DNA of 64,000 nt from Legionella gresilensis (GCF_900639865.1 NZ_CAAAHX010000004.1:59517-123516), one strand, 5' to 3'. Shown: positions 42,571-53,163, numbered from the stretch's first letter. Translations and numbers: made by a program. The notes: generated by a model not told the origin, from the letters alone.

Positions 42571-45336
42571 ATGCCCTTGCCAAGTAAGGCTTTACGATAT
42601 GGCCAGTTAGTTTTTAAAAGCGCCGGAGAAGCGGTGCCTACCTCAGGCCATGAAGTTTTCAAGGTCGAGTTTATCGACACAGCTGGCGAGATAAAAAAAG
42701 GATTTTATAAACCTCTCGCTCCCTCATATCCACGAATACTAGCTCAGTATTCTGTTGCCAGTAGTGTTTTTATGAGCACTTTTGTCGATCGAGTAGCTGA
42801 AGAACGACTGGTGTTAAATGACCAAGATGAAGTTATTGGCACTATCTCAATTGCCATTCCTGACTTTAAACCTTTATTACAGTGGACTGATCCTACGCCT
42901 ACTGATCCTCAAGAGAAAGAGTTAGTATGTCCTAGTGTAGAATCACTTCTTTTAGAAAATTTTGCTGAATTCATAGCCATATTACTTACAATTGGCGAAG
43001 ATGACGAACACCCTAAAAATATATCAACTAAAGGATTAATTGATCGTGATATGAGCTTTTATGATATTACCTACATCATGAAAGGAGGACGATTAAGTGA
43101 TAGTTTTTTAAAGGATCCACCAGAAATATTGATGCGTATAAGAGGAAGTCAATTAGATAATTTGCCTAACTCGCTGCCGGGAACTCATTCTCCAGCTCGC
43201 ACAATTCCTGCAAATGGTAATGTCGCTAAGATTTATAAAAATTTTGCTGAGTTTCAAAAGCTGGCTACTAATCCAAGTCTTCTCACAGAAAAAGGCACTA
43301 TTTCATTTCAAGATCAACTGTTTAATGCTTTCTTAAAGCAACTTATTCTTTTTGATCCCGAATTATTACGTGCTCGGCTGGAACATTATTTTGGGGATAT
43401 TAAATTTGATTATTCCTGTCTAGATGAAAAGCAAAGATCTGAATTAAGACGAGTCCACCCAGCTTACTTTCAGCCAAGATTTGAAGGGCAAGAAACTTTT
43501 GTTGATCATATGATGAAGGTTTTATACGATCGTTATCAACAGTTATACAAAGCTGTTGTTTTCTACCCAGGCTGCCCTAAAAATGAAAGTGGCGCCTCCG
43601 TGGTATCTTTCAGTGATTATCTTCGTAATAAACCCTCTGCCATGGGACAGATCATGTCCCAAGTTGATAAGAAAAATGAGAAGATGAAAGAGGCTTGGGA
43701 TGCTCATCAAAATGTCTCTGATAAAAAAAATGATGAGGATTTTATTTATATTAAAAAGTCCTCAGATAGGGACGCTTTTTTATTTAATCCTAAAGCTTGG
43801 TTTCAGCCAGTAAAAATAGAGCAGAGATATCATCAGGTTTGGCGGGATTCGCTTATTTTCTTAATTAAAGATAGTTTATCGCAAGCTAAGCAATTAACTA
43901 AAGATTTAATTGATGAATTAAGTATTAAGCCTATCGTTTTATCCCAAACTAACAAAACGAACATTACATTAGACGATCCAAAGTTAATTCAAGCGGCTCA
44001 ACTTTTAGAAGAAAATGATCTAGATATCGATCCGAATACAACTGATTGTGATAAAGAAAATGGTATTTTATTAGGTTTGCGAGAGTTAATTAGCTTTAGA
44101 AAAAGTTTAAAAAAAGCTGCATTAGATTATTATAAGTTAGAGAGACATGAGCTTACTGCAGAGAAAAACCAGGAATTTTGTCGGCTTGTATCGGGTGCCA
44201 TTGAGAAGTATGAAAATAAAATTTACCATTATTTAGGGGATCCACGTTGGTCCGGCTGGTCTAAAAAATTTGGTGAATTAATGAGTAAAATCTTAAATCT
44301 CTATGGTACTTTTAATTTCCAAAGACACCTAAGTTCTGTAGACGTACCTATTGAGAATAAGGTTAGGCATAATTATGCAGAACTGTTACAGATTCCTCAT
44401 ACACATGAAGCAGTCGTTTCAGAAGCAATTAAAGCCTTATTTGATTGGGTTAATAAATTAGATAAAGAAACGTTCAATGGTGCTATATCATCTATTATTA
44501 CTGAATGCTATTCTGCAAGTTCATTAAATATTCTATCTAATCGCTATCGAGAAGAGCCAGTAACTCAATATTTAAAAACCAGTACAGATGATAATGCAAA
44601 TAAATTGGCTTTTATATTAAGTTCTGGTGGGCATTCTAGTACTTCTTTAAATACTCAATTAATAAAACACCTAATGACATTGTTTGTTTCGAAAACGATA
44701 AGCTCTTATACGGTTAGTAGTATTGAAGATAAGACTTTAGGCGCCATAGATGTCAATTTAATCAGCGTTGAATATGCCTGTGAGCGTGGAAATTTTAATG
44801 AAAATATTTATACATTACATGCAATCAAATATGCTAAAGAAGATCCGAGATTTACACATTTATATTCGGATTCCTCATTCGCTCGTTTTAATAAATGGAT
44901 GTATAAATGGGTAGATAGTTTAGATCGCTCAGCTTTTGAAGATATAATTAAAAAAGCACTAAGCCAATACCAACCGTATACGTGGAATTTATTTAGTAAA
45001 AGAAGTCGTAGTGAGGATATATATCAAGCATTAAAGGACAGAAACCATTCTAATGCAGGTATTCTTGCTAATATCTTTACGCAAGGTCAAATAAAAGATA
45101 ACTCCTTTAATACAATTTTATTTAAGTTATTATTAAAGATAATGCAAACAACTATTTCTATTAGTAAAGGGCCTAATCTAGACGCACAATTGGTTATGCA
45201 AGTCGCTAGAGATGATACGCACATTCAATGTTATTTACGGTCGTTGGCAACTTATGCAAAAAATCAGACTTGGGAAGCGCGCCCTGCTTTAACAGGGCAT
45301 CCTAAGCCTATCGAGACGAATGTAAATGTTTTATAA
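42571..45336 (+). CDS. Large orphan (921 aa) with a probable kinase-like N-terminal fold
   Basis: Residues 1-250 carry a pattern seen in atypical lipid/protein kinases and HipA-like folds: GFYKPL with Lys47 as a candidate ATP lysine, then RVAEERLVLNDQDEVIGTIS, then GEDDEHPKNI (142-151) with His147 and Asn150, and IDRDMSFYDI with Asp158/Asp160 as candidate metal ligands. This resembles a HxxN...DxD catalytic loop. Residues 250-920 are long helical regions without recognisable domains. Start ATG 42571 has TAAGGA upstream. The kinase reading is inference from motif order only. Confidence 0.6.
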   Translation: MPLPSKALRYGQLVFKSAGEAVPTSGHEVFKVEFIDTAGEIKKGFYKPLAPSYPRILAQYSVASSVFMSTFVDRVAEERLVLNDQDEVIGTISIAIPDFKPLLQWTDPTPTDPQEKELVCPSVESLLLENFAEFIAILLTIGEDDEHPKNISTKGLIDRDMSFYDITYIMKGGRLSDSFLKDPPEILMRIRGSQLDNLPNSLPGTHSPARTIPANGNVAKIYKNFAEFQKLATNPSLLTEKGTISFQDQLFNAFLKQLILFDPELLRARLEHYFGDIKFDYSCLDEKQRSELRRVHPAYFQPRFEGQETFVDHMMKVLYDRYQQLYKAVVFYPGCPKNESGASVVSFSDYLRNKPSAMGQIMSQVDKKNEKMKEAWDAHQNVSDKKNDEDFIYIKKSSDRDAFLFNPKAWFQPVKIEQRYHQVWRDSLIFLIKDSLSQAKQLTKDLIDELSIKPIVLSQTNKTNITLDDPKLIQAAQLLEENDLDIDPNTTDCDKENGILLGLRELISFRKSLKKAALDYYKLERHELTAEKNQEFCRLVSGAIEKYENKIYHYLGDPRWSGWSKKFGELMSKILNLYGTFNFQRHLSSVDVPIENKVRHNYAELLQIPHTHEAVVSEAIKALFDWVNKLDKETFNGAISSIITECYSASSLNILSNRYREEPVTQYLKTSTDDNANKLAFILSSGGHSSTSLNTQLIKHLMTLFVSKTISSYTVSSIEDKTLGAIDVNLISVEYACERGNFNENIYTLHAIKYAKEDPRFTHLYSDSSFARFNKWMYKWVDSLDRSAFEDIIKKALSQYQPYTWNLFSKRSRSEDIYQALKDRNHSNAGILANIFTQGQIKDNSFNTILFKLLLKIMQTTISISKGPNLDAQLVMQVARDDTHIQCYLRSLATYAKNQTWEARPALTGHPKPIETNVNVL

Positions 45337-47445
45337 GCCTAAAGAATTAGTAGACCCATTTGTTAGGAGTTGAGTATTAGATTTAATTTGATAATTAACA
45401 TCCTTAATAAGCTCTTTTAACTCTTTAACATCATTTGTAGTAGGCTCTAATTTAGTTTTTAGATTTTCTAAGGTATTGATATATGGTTGAATTTCATCAT
45501 CCTTATCAGTACCTTCTATTATATGGGCCAAAATAGCTAGTTTATCAGCTGCAAGATTCAGTAACTTAGAAAATTTCTCCTTATTAATTTCTTCATAAGT
45601 TAAATTATTATGGTGAGCTTGCCATTTATCATAAAGAATTTTTAATATTAAAAGACTAATAGGTAATAGAAAAAGAAAACTAGCTATCCAGATCATAGAT
45701 GAGTTATCTTGCCTATTAAATGTAGAGTTTGGATTAGCAGGAAGTGAAGGTCGATTAATAGGATAGCAAGACTTATGCGTTGTATTTAATTCAGGTAAAG
45801 GCCCATTAGTCGCTAACATATTAAGCTTAGCTCTGTCTGATTGGCTAAACAATGTGTTATGAGTTGACTTAAGAGCGAATGATTTTCCTGGAGGAAGTTG
45901 GCTACTTTGCCTATTTTGGCTGTTATCTGTATTTAATGAAAGGCTTAATTTTTTGGGTATTATGGGTAAACCCTGAGAAATACGTTGATGATTTACCCAA
46001 GCATGCATAGAATCTATAAGTTGCTCTATTAAATTTTTGACATCACTAATTAACTTAAGTTGTTCATTTTGATTTTTTTGCTGATTTAAATGATTAATAA
46101 CTTGGTTAACTTGTCCGAGTAACTCATTACTGGCTAAATGTAAATCACTTGGCGTTGTTGAAAAGCGGGCAAGGTTATCTTGATTGGTAATAAAATTATC
46201 AATACGAGTTTGTTTATTTTTTGCAAATTTATCCCACCAAGTTAAATCTTGTTTTTCTTGAATATATTTATGGTACGCTTGTGTATTTGCCTCTAGAACG
46301 AGCAAAATATTCTTTTCTGATCGTTGAATGAATTGCTCTATACCTTGTAATAAATTATGCATTTCCTCACTAAATTGAATCATTGTAAATACTTCGCCTG
46401 CTCGATCAAATGTTTGTAAGAGCTTGTCTAAAATCATTTGAATACGAACGATTTCTTGTAGGTCAGCAATACCTTTACCATATGCTGCTTTTACTTCATT
46501 AGGTAAATTTTCTATAAACTTAAATTCCGGACAATTATCTAAGGTTTGCTCACTAACAGTGACTGGTAAAAGTGTAGGGTCTAGGGCAAACTCTGTTAAC
46601 GCAGCCTGATTAACAGTCGCACAGGCTTTTGCAGCTAAGGTAGGAAATTGAGCATTGGAGTCTAAAGATTCACTATTAATAAAGAGCTCCCAATACGGAT
46701 GTGGGTTAACAGGCTCTTCAGCTAAAGCAAAGTGCAAAATAATATGACGTAACTCTCCAACTTTATTAAGCTGAGATTTTACCGCATGAAGGCGTTTTTC
46801 TAATTGTTGAGTGATGAGATTATGGATAATTTCAGACTCGACTTTAACCTCAATACTATAGCGGCAATCTGCTAAAAATAATCGATCGCTTCCTGCTGTT
46901 GGAGGGATATGTATTTCTATAGCACGTAAATATTGCCGTAACAATTGTAACTGTTGGGCAACGTAAGTTGGATTATCAATCGTAGCTAATCGCTTTAATA
47001 TTTGTACAGCGTCGAGCAAGACATAATTCATAGGTTGATTAAAATGCTCAGGTGCCAGACGACTATTCCGTATTAAGAGATAATCACCAATATTACGCAT
47101 AAGTGTGCTTAATCCCGGCCAATTTAAACGTTGATTATCAATCAAGCCAATATGAAAATCATCCGAACTAAGTTCATGGCGCGGTCGAAATTCATTATTT
47201 AGAAACCAGGAGTTCTCATTTTCATTAATAAAGGCAACTTGTTTATCTTCTGCAAACCAGCTACTGCTTGTTTGTAATAAATCTGCATCAAGTCCGCTTG
47301 TAGCTCGCGCTGTAAGCACACGTTGTCTGAATAGTAATTCATTTGGTAGATAACAACTTTCATGATGAAGAGGCCAACCAAAAAGGCCAAATCTTGATTG
47401 AGCAGGCATAGGGCGGTAAGGTAGCTTATAGTGTCCTTCATGCAT
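45331..47445 (-). CDS. Orphan coiled-coil protein (704 aa) with one C-terminal membrane helix
   Basis: The protein is soluble and helical for about 580 residues, with Gln/Leu-rich coiled-coil segments (for example NQVINHLNQQKNQNEQLKLI). A single hydrophobic helix follows at about 583-607 (WIASFLFLLPISLLILKIL) and then a Lys/Glu-rich tail of 97 residues. No signal peptide and no known family. ATG 47445 has AGGAGA six bases upstream. Its stop is interleaved with that of the 921-residue gene (shared TTATAA). A tail-anchored effector topology is possible. Confidence 0.65.
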   Translation of the reverse strand: MHEGHYKLPYRPMPAQSRFGLFGWPLHHESCYLPNELLFRQRVLTARATSGLDADLLQTSSSWFAEDKQVAFINENENSWFLNNEFRPRHELSSDDFHIGLIDNQRLNWPGLSTLMRNIGDYLLIRNSRLAPEHFNQPMNYVLLDAVQILKRLATIDNPTYVAQQLQLLRQYLRAIEIHIPPTAGSDRLFLADCRYSIEVKVESEIIHNLITQQLEKRLHAVKSQLNKVGELRHIILHFALAEEPVNPHPYWELFINSESLDSNAQFPTLAAKACATVNQAALTEFALDPTLLPVTVSEQTLDNCPEFKFIENLPNEVKAAYGKGIADLQEIVRIQMILDKLLQTFDRAGEVFTMIQFSEEMHNLLQGIEQFIQRSEKNILLVLEANTQAYHKYIQEKQDLTWWDKFAKNKQTRIDNFITNQDNLARFSTTPSDLHLASNELLGQVNQVINHLNQQKNQNEQLKLISDVKNLIEQLIDSMHAWVNHQRISQGLPIIPKKLSLSLNTDNSQNRQSSQLPPGKSFALKSTHNTLFSQSDRAKLNMLATNGPLPELNTTHKSCYPINRPSLPANPNSTFNRQDNSSMIWIASFLFLLPISLLILKILYDKWQAHHNNLTYEEINKEKFSKLLNLAADKLAILAHIIEGTDKDDEIQPYINTLENLKTKLEPTTNDVKELKELIKDVNYQIKSNTQLLTNGSTNSLGL

Positions 47446-47789
47446 AAGACTCTCCTGATGATGTTAATTAAACATGCGGGTTTTCCTCTAAACAAATGAA
47501 CAGGGATACTAAAATTTAATAAAATAATGCTTATTTATAGGTTTATATGCAAAAATTATGTGACTATGTTAATTATTATTCCTATGAACTGTCATTAATT
47601 TTAAAATTAATTCTATAATTAATTAGCCATAGATTTTTACGGTTGTAAATGCTTAAGTAAGGTAAACTTGCTGAGTAAGAATTAATCTAATGCTAACTAT
47701 GTAGAGGAAATTGCTGATTTATATTTATAAAACATGACAAAGTGCTTTTTTTTCCGTTATGATGCCCTATACTTTAATTGATGTTTATT
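47446..47789. other. Divergent spacer upstream of psd
   Basis: AT-rich, with no gene, repeat or RNA recognised; it should hold promoters for both the 704-residue orphan and psd. Confidence 0.5.
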
Positions 47790-48641
47790 ATGCTTGCTGA
47801 TTATTTAAAAACCCTACCTCAATATTTTACACCAAAGCATGCTTTAACTAATTTTGCTGGTTTGCTTGCTGGTGTAAAAATTCCTGTAGTTAAAAATCAC
47901 TTAATTCGTCAGTTTGTGCAAAAATATAATATCGTAATGAGTGATGCTTGCGAAGAAAATCCTCTAAATTATGCCTGTTTTAATGATTTTTTTATTCGGC
48001 AATTAAAACCTGAAAAAAGACCGTTAGCTGCAGCTGATATTGTTTCGCCTGTTGATGGTATTATAAGTGAGTTGGGTAAAATTAATAAAGGCCAAATATT
48101 ACAAGCAAAAGGTCGTTATTATACTGTTCAGGAATTTTTAGCTTGTGATCGGAATCTAAGTGATCAATTTATTGAAGGGCGTTTTGCTACTTTATATTTG
48201 TCACCTAAAGACTATCATCGAGTGCATATGCCATTAAAAGCAACCTTGCTTAGTATGGTTTATATTCCAGGCAAATTATTCTCTGTGCAGCCAACAACGG
48301 CGCGGGTAGTTCGGAAATTGTTTGCTCGCAATGAACGACTGGTGACTTTTTACGAGACAGAGGTTGGTTTAATGGCCATGGTTTTAGTTGGAGCAACTAT
48401 TGTTGGCGCTATTGGAACGAGTTGGCATGGAGAACTTGCACGTGCTAAAAAACAACAGCATTTTGATTATCGTAGCCATCCTAAAATACTCAATAAAGGG
48501 GATGAAATGGGCTACTTTAAATTAGGCTCAACAGTGGTGCTACTGTTTGCTAATGGTCAACAAGTAGACTGGCTTGATACAATTAAAGCAGGCAGTATTA
48601 TTCAGTATGGGCAGGCTTTGGGGAAAATAAATAAAGCTTAG
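47790..48641 (+). CDS. psd: Phosphatidylserine decarboxylase
   Basis: This pyruvoyl enzyme makes phosphatidylethanolamine at the inner membrane. The self-cleavage site is [11 protein letters not shown], where Ser of the LGST motif becomes the pyruvoyl group. [12 protein letters not shown] and VNPTARxx-like [19 protein letters not shown] are also typical. ATG 47790 ([19 protein letters not shown]) matches the family N-terminus; earlier in-frame starts at 47778 and 47781 are possible. 284 residues. Confidence 0.96.
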   Translation: MLADYLKTLPQYFTPKHALTNFAGLLAGVKIPVVKNHLIRQFVQKYNIVMSDACEENPLNYACFNDFFIRQLKPEKRPLAAADIVSPVDGIISELGKINKGQILQAKGRYYTVQEFLACDRNLSDQFIEGRFATLYLSPKDYHRVHMPLKATLLSMVYIPGKLFSVQPTTARVVRKLFARNERLVTFYETEVGLMAMVLVGATIVGAIGTSWHGELARAKKQQHFDYRSHPKILNKGDEMGYFKLGSTVVLLFANGQQVDWLDTIKAGSIIQYGQALGKINKA

Positions 48642-48653
48642 TTAATAAGAAAA

Positions 48654-48740
48654 TGGTACCGAGAAGAGGACTCGAACCTCCACGGAGTTGCCTCCACTAG
48701 CACCTGAAGCTAGCGTGTCTACCAATTTCACCACCTCGGC
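48654..48740 (-). tRNA. tRNA-Leu (anticodon CAG)
   Basis: The complementary strand folds as a class II tRNA: it starts GCCGAGGTGGTGAAATTGG, has anticodon stem CTAGC/GCTAG around loop TTCAGGT (anticodon CAG), a long variable arm, a T-loop GGTTCGAGTCC, and encoded CCA at 48654-48656. It has its own spacer and is transcribed against psd and the GDPD gene. Confidence 0.97.
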
Positions 48741-48929
48741 ATTTATGCAGCGTAAGTTACTGAAGAACCATAAAACTGTCAACCGCTATTCTAACTTTTT
48801 TAAAGTATAGCTCTGAATCAATATTTCTGAGCTGATCTAAAGATATTAGGGTAAACAGCATATCTTATTATAAAGAGTATATTTATAATAAATAAGCTAA
48901 GTATATAATATGGCTTATTGGAATAATTT

Positions 48930-49724
48930 ATGATGCTGCTTGATTGGCTTTGTAAGGGTGTTGATACTTACTTCGCTTGTAAACCACAAACTAAACCACA
49001 AGCCGATATAATAAAGAAGGCTAAGTTAATTGCACACCGCGGTGCTCATAATCATCGGCAGTCTTGTCTAGAGAATACGGATATCGCTTTTGCGAAAGCA
49101 CTTACCTTTGGTTGTTGGGGTATTGAATTTGATATACGAGCGACAGCAGATAAAAAACTTATTGTTAACCATGACCCCACTTTAAAGCGATTATGGAATA
49201 AGAATTTAACAATTAATGACTTATCCTTAAATGAACTTAGGCAAGCAGTACCTTTAGTACCGACACTTACGGAAGTAATTGAAAAGTACGGTAAAAAAAT
49301 GCATTTATTTATCGAAATAAAAGCGCCTTTTTTTGAGGTGGAAGCGCTTATTCAAGAGTTAGAGTCACTTATTCCCATTCAAGATTATCATTTACTTGCT
49401 CTAGATGAAGCTATCTTTAGTCTAATTGAACACGCTTTTCCTAAAAAATCTCTCTTATTAGTTCCTCTGCATAATAATGTTGCTCATTTCTGCAATTTAA
49501 GCATACAAAAAGGATACGGAGGTGTTTTGCCTCATTATTTATTATTAAGGCAATCACAAATTAATCAATTACGTAAAGCGCACCAGAAAATAGGCGTAGG
49601 ATTTATTGATTCAAAAAATTGCTTATATCGTGAATTAAATAGAGGTATTGAGTGGATTTTTAGTAATAATGTGGAGCAAGTAAGTGTTTATTTACAGGAA
49701 TTACAACTAATGGTGTCAACTTAA
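48930..49724 (+). CDS. Glycerophosphodiester phosphodiesterase
   Basis: The protein hydrolyses glycerophosphodiesters to glycerol-3-phosphate and an alcohol. The GDPD barrel is shown by LIAHRGAHNHRQSCLENT (catalytic His), GIEFDIRATADKKLIVNHDPTL (second His and metal ligands) and HLFIEIKAP. It lacks a secretion signal, so it is probably the cytosolic UgpQ-like type. 264 residues. It lies next to psd, though on a separate unit split by the tRNA. Confidence 0.93.
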   Translation: MMLLDWLCKGVDTYFACKPQTKPQADIIKKAKLIAHRGAHNHRQSCLENTDIAFAKALTFGCWGIEFDIRATADKKLIVNHDPTLKRLWNKNLTINDLSLNELRQAVPLVPTLTEVIEKYGKKMHLFIEIKAPFFEVEALIQELESLIPIQDYHLLALDEAIFSLIEHAFPKKSLLLVPLHNNVAHFCNLSIQKGYGGVLPHYLLLRQSQINQLRKAHQKIGVGFIDSKNCLYRELNRGIEWIFSNNVEQVSVYLQELQLMVST

Positions 49725-49730
49725 GAGTTT

Positions 49731-49816
49731 TGTCATTTCCGCGCAGGCGGAAATCCATCCTAACACTTGCACTGGGCCTGCATATAAATGGATTCCCGCC
49801 TGCGCGGAAAGACCAA
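49731..49816. repeat. Interspersed palindrome (CGCGCAGGCGGAAATCCAT type)
   Basis: TGTCATTTCCGCGCAGGCGG at the left and ATGGATTCCCGCCTGCGCGG at the right (49788-49807) are inverted copies around a 30-nt centre. This motif is a common palindrome in gammaproteobacterial genomes. It lies between two convergent gene ends (GDPD and fumC) and could block read-through both ways. Confidence 0.8.
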
Positions 49817-49860
49817 GTCGTCATATTCCTTAATTATATCCCCGTGAACAATTACATTTT

Positions 49861-51252
49861 TTATTTTGGCGCTATCATTTCCTCAGGTTTAACATATTCT
49901 TTAAATTGTTCTTCAGTTAGAAAACCGAGTTTAACCGCTGCATCGAGTAAAGAAGTATTCTCATGATGGGCTGTTTTTGCTATTTTTGCAGCTTTATCAT
50001 AGCCAATATGCTGATTTAAAGCAGTAACAAGCATCAAAGAATTCTCTAAATAATAATTAATTTGTTCGCGATGCGCAGTCAATCCTTCTACACAAAATTC
50101 TCTAAACGAGCGGCAAGTACCTACTAAAAGATTGATAGAATGGAGGAAGTTAAAAATAATAACGGGTTTAAATACATTGAGTTCAAAGTTTCCTTGGCTA
50201 CCAGCAACACCAACTGTCGTATCATTACCTATTACTTGAGCACAGACCATTGTCATGGCTTCACATTGGGTAGGGTTAACTTTGCCTGGCATGATAGAAG
50301 AACCAGGCTCATTTTCTGGTAAAATTAATTCACCGATTCCGCATCGAGGGCCTGAACCAAGCCAGCGAACATCATTAGCTATTTTCATTAATGCACATGC
50401 AAGTGTTTTTAAAGTACTATGCGCAATAACTAATGGCTCATGCGATGCTAAAGCAGCAAATTTGTTAGGCGCAGAAACAAAGGGTAAGCCGGTAATTGTT
50501 GCAATATGATCTGCAACTTTAGTAGCGAATTTTGGATGAGTATTAAGTCCTGTGCCTACTGCAGTACCACCAATTGCTAGTTCAAATAATTGAGGTAAAA
50601 CAGCTTCAATCCAATGTAAGCAAGCATCAAGTTGCGCAACATAACCGGAGAATTCCTGACCTAAAGTGAGAGGGACTGCATCTTGTAAATGGGTGCGGCC
50701 AATTTTTACAATATCTTTAAACTCGTCTTGCTTGTGAACTAATGCATCACGTAAGCGGCGGACTTCTGGTAATAAATTATGATAAACAGCTAAAGCTGCT
50801 GCAATGTGCATAGCAGTCGGAAATGTATCATTAGATGATTGTGACATGTTGACCATATCATTGGGGTGAATAGGTGTCTTACTACCTAAAACGCCACCTG
50901 CCAACTCAATTGCTCGATTGGCAATAACTTCATTGACATTCATATTTGACTGAGTCCCACTACCTGTTTGCCAAACATGCAGTGGAAAATGATCATCTAA
51001 GAGACCTTGGCTGACTTCTTCCGCTGCTTGAATAATCAGTTTAGCCTTATCCTCTGATAATTTTCCTAATTCAACATTCGTAAGTGCTGCTGCTTTTTTT
51101 AAAATACCAAAGGCATGTATCACCTCGATAGGCATAATATCACGGCCAATATTAAAGTGATGAAGCGAGCGTTCAGTTTGAGCTCCCCAATAGCGATCCG
51201 CGGGGACAGCTATCTCGCCCATACTATCAGATTCTAAACGGGTAGTGTTCAT
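49861..51252 (-). CDS. fumC: Class II fumarate hydratase
   Basis: This is the iron-free fumarase of the TCA cycle, a homotetramer. The signature [15 protein letters not shown] contains the catalytic serine loop; [19 protein letters not shown] and [14 protein letters not shown] form the active site. The start is placed at ATG 51252 ([20 protein letters not shown]) with GGGAG upstream, giving 463 residues; the longer frame to 51309 has no family support. Confidence 0.97.
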   Translation of the reverse strand: MNTTRLESDSMGEIAVPADRYWGAQTERSLHHFNIGRDIMPIEVIHAFGILKKAAALTNVELGKLSEDKAKLIIQAAEEVSQGLLDDHFPLHVWQTGSGTQSNMNVNEVIANRAIELAGGVLGSKTPIHPNDMVNMSQSSNDTFPTAMHIAAALAVYHNLLPEVRRLRDALVHKQDEFKDIVKIGRTHLQDAVPLTLGQEFSGYVAQLDACLHWIEAVLPQLFELAIGGTAVGTGLNTHPKFATKVADHIATITGLPFVSAPNKFAALASHEPLVIAHSTLKTLACALMKIANDVRWLGSGPRCGIGELILPENEPGSSIMPGKVNPTQCEAMTMVCAQVIGNDTTVGVAGSQGNFELNVFKPVIIFNFLHSINLLVGTCRSFREFCVEGLTAHREQINYYLENSLMLVTALNQHIGYDKAAKIAKTAHHENTSLLDAAVKLGFLTEEQFKEYVKPEEMIAPK

Positions 51253-51497
51253 GTCATTAATTCTCCCATAAAGCATTGACGCTTTGCAGCGCTTTTGTTT
51301 TAGCGTCATTTAAGAATGAAATAAATGGGCTCAAGGTAATTGGTAAGCTTTAATTTGTCAAATAGGGAATTAAATTAGACAAATTTAATTTAAGGCAAAT
51401 AACATGCTGAGATAGTGAAATTGTATTAATATTAGCTTACTTTGGTAAAGGGCTTAACTAACTATTAACTTAGAAGAGGTAGGCAATAAATGTGATT

Positions 51498-52322
51498 ATG
51501 ACACTCGATAACCTCGCAGCAGAGCAAGTTAAGCAATGCATAGCTGCACTGGAAAGTATATTAAAAGACCATCTTCTTGGGGTCTATTTATATGGGTCAG
51601 CTATAATCGGTGGTTTGCAGAAATATAGTGATCTTGATTTATTTGTGGTTGCTAGCCGTTCTACTACTGCGAAAGATAAAGCTCAGTTAATTACTGAGTT
51701 ACTGAAAATTTCAGGTATATATTTAAAGGGTATTAAGCGCTCTGTTGAGCTAACAATTGTTGTAAAATCTGAAATTAATCCATGGCGCTATCCGCCACTT
51801 TTTGATTTTCAATATGGCGAGTGGTTACGAAAAGAGTTTGAATCTGGTAATCATGTGCCTTGGTTAACTAACAAGATGCCAGATTTAGCTTTAATTATTA
51901 CCCAAGTTATATTAGCCAGTAATATCTTGTTTGGACCTAATCCCACTCAATTATTACCTTATGTTCCTTATACAGATGTAATCAAGGCTAGTCTAGAGGC
52001 ATTAGATATTTTAATTGTTGAACTTAATCATGATACAAGAAATGTATTGTTAACTTTAGCCCGTATTTGGTGTACGGTAAGCACCGCTACAATCCGCTCT
52101 AAACCTGATGCAGCTACGTGGGCTATTCAACATCTACCTAAAAACTATAAGTTAGTTATGCAGCGAGCTAGAGCAATTTGCTTAGGAAAAGAGCATGATT
52201 ATTGGACTGATATTGAATTATTAGTTAGGTCGTGTGCTGATAAAATAGTTAGGAATATTAAACAACATAGTTCTTTATTAATGGTTGATAACTCAAAATC
52301 TATTAAAGTTATTAAATACTAA
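51498..52322 (+). CDS. AadA-type aminoglycoside nucleotidyltransferase homologue
   Basis: The nucleotidyltransferase core is YLYGSAIIGGLQKYSDLDLFV (GS...DxD). The C-terminal half matches the ANT(3'')/ANT(9) family: INPWRYPPLFDFQYGEWLR, and RNVLLTLARIWCTVSTATIRSKPDAATWAI. Known members adenylylate streptomycin and/or spectinomycin. The setting is chromosomal and the codon use AT-rich like its neighbours, without integron or transposon marks, so it looks resident. The start could also be GTG 51492. Whether it confers resistance cannot be told. Confidence 0.88.
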   Translation: MTLDNLAAEQVKQCIAALESILKDHLLGVYLYGSAIIGGLQKYSDLDLFVVASRSTTAKDKAQLITELLKISGIYLKGIKRSVELTIVVKSEINPWRYPPLFDFQYGEWLRKEFESGNHVPWLTNKMPDLALIITQVILASNILFGPNPTQLLPYVPYTDVIKASLEALDILIVELNHDTRNVLLTLARIWCTVSTATIRSKPDAATWAIQHLPKNYKLVMQRARAICLGKEHDYWTDIELLVRSCADKIVRNIKQHSSLLMVDNSKSIKVIKY

Positions 52323-52394
52323 GTGATGAGCTCAGAAAATGGTAATTAAACTGAATCATCATTATTTTTTATTAGCATTATGTAAGTAGGTTAA

Positions 52395-53126
52395 ATGGTG
52401 AGAAAAATACGCGTTTATCAAGCTGGTGAATATGAAATAGGTCAGCAAATTGAATTAAGTAGTGAAGCAGGACAGCATGTGGGGGTTGTCTTACGTATGC
52501 AGCCAGGTGAACGGTTAACTCTATTTTGTGGTAATAATTACGAATTTAATACGGAAATTGTTAGTGTTCATAAGAAAAAAGTTATAGTAAAAATTTTATC
52601 TAAACAAGAAGTCAATCGTGAATCGCCATGCTTAATTCATTTAGCGCAAGCTATTTCTAAAGGCGAACGTATGGAAATAGTGGTGCAAAAAGCTGTTGAG
52701 TTAGGCGTGGCAAGTATTACTCCTTTGATTACCGAGCATTGTGCAGTCAAGGTCGATTCAGAGCGGTTTGAGAAAAAGCGTTTGCAATGGCAAGCTATCG
52801 CTATTTCTGCTTGTGAACAGTCCGGCAGAAATAAAATACCAAAAATTAACCCAATCATTTCTTTGCAACAATATTTAAGACAGCCCCTGCCTAAATTAAA
52901 TGTTGTTCTTACTCCTGATGCTATGCAAAATTGGAAAGGTTTAGAGCAAAAAATACCTGAGATTGGGCTTATCATTGGGCCTGAAGGTGGATTAAGTACT
53001 ATTGAGTTAGATTATCTTATTAAACAGCAATTTCTACCTATGAGTCTAGGCCCTCGTATCCTGCGGACAGAAACGGCAGCAATTGTTGCATTAAGTGTGT
53101 TGCAAGCGGTTTGTGGTGATCTATAA
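52395..53126 (+). CDS. rsmE: 16S rRNA (uracil-1498-N3)-methyltransferase RsmE
   Basis: This is a SPOUT-fold methyltransferase. The C-terminal knot has IGLIIGPEGGLSTIELDYL and PMSLGPRILRTETAAIVALSVLQ, both diagnostic, and the N-terminal PUA-like domain begins VRKIRVYQAGEY. 243 residues. trxA follows 37 bases later, so the two are probably co-transcribed. Confidence 0.96.
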   Translation: MVRKIRVYQAGEYEIGQQIELSSEAGQHVGVVLRMQPGERLTLFCGNNYEFNTEIVSVHKKKVIVKILSKQEVNRESPCLIHLAQAISKGERMEIVVQKAVELGVASITPLITEHCAVKVDSERFEKKRLQWQAIAISACEQSGRNKIPKINPIISLQQYLRQPLPKLNVVLTPDAMQNWKGLEQKIPEIGLIIGPEGGLSTIELDYLIKQQFLPMSLGPRILRTETAAIVALSVLQAVCGDL

Positions 53127-53163
53127 TGGTTAACAGCAACTTTAATTTAGCGAGGGTTTCTTT

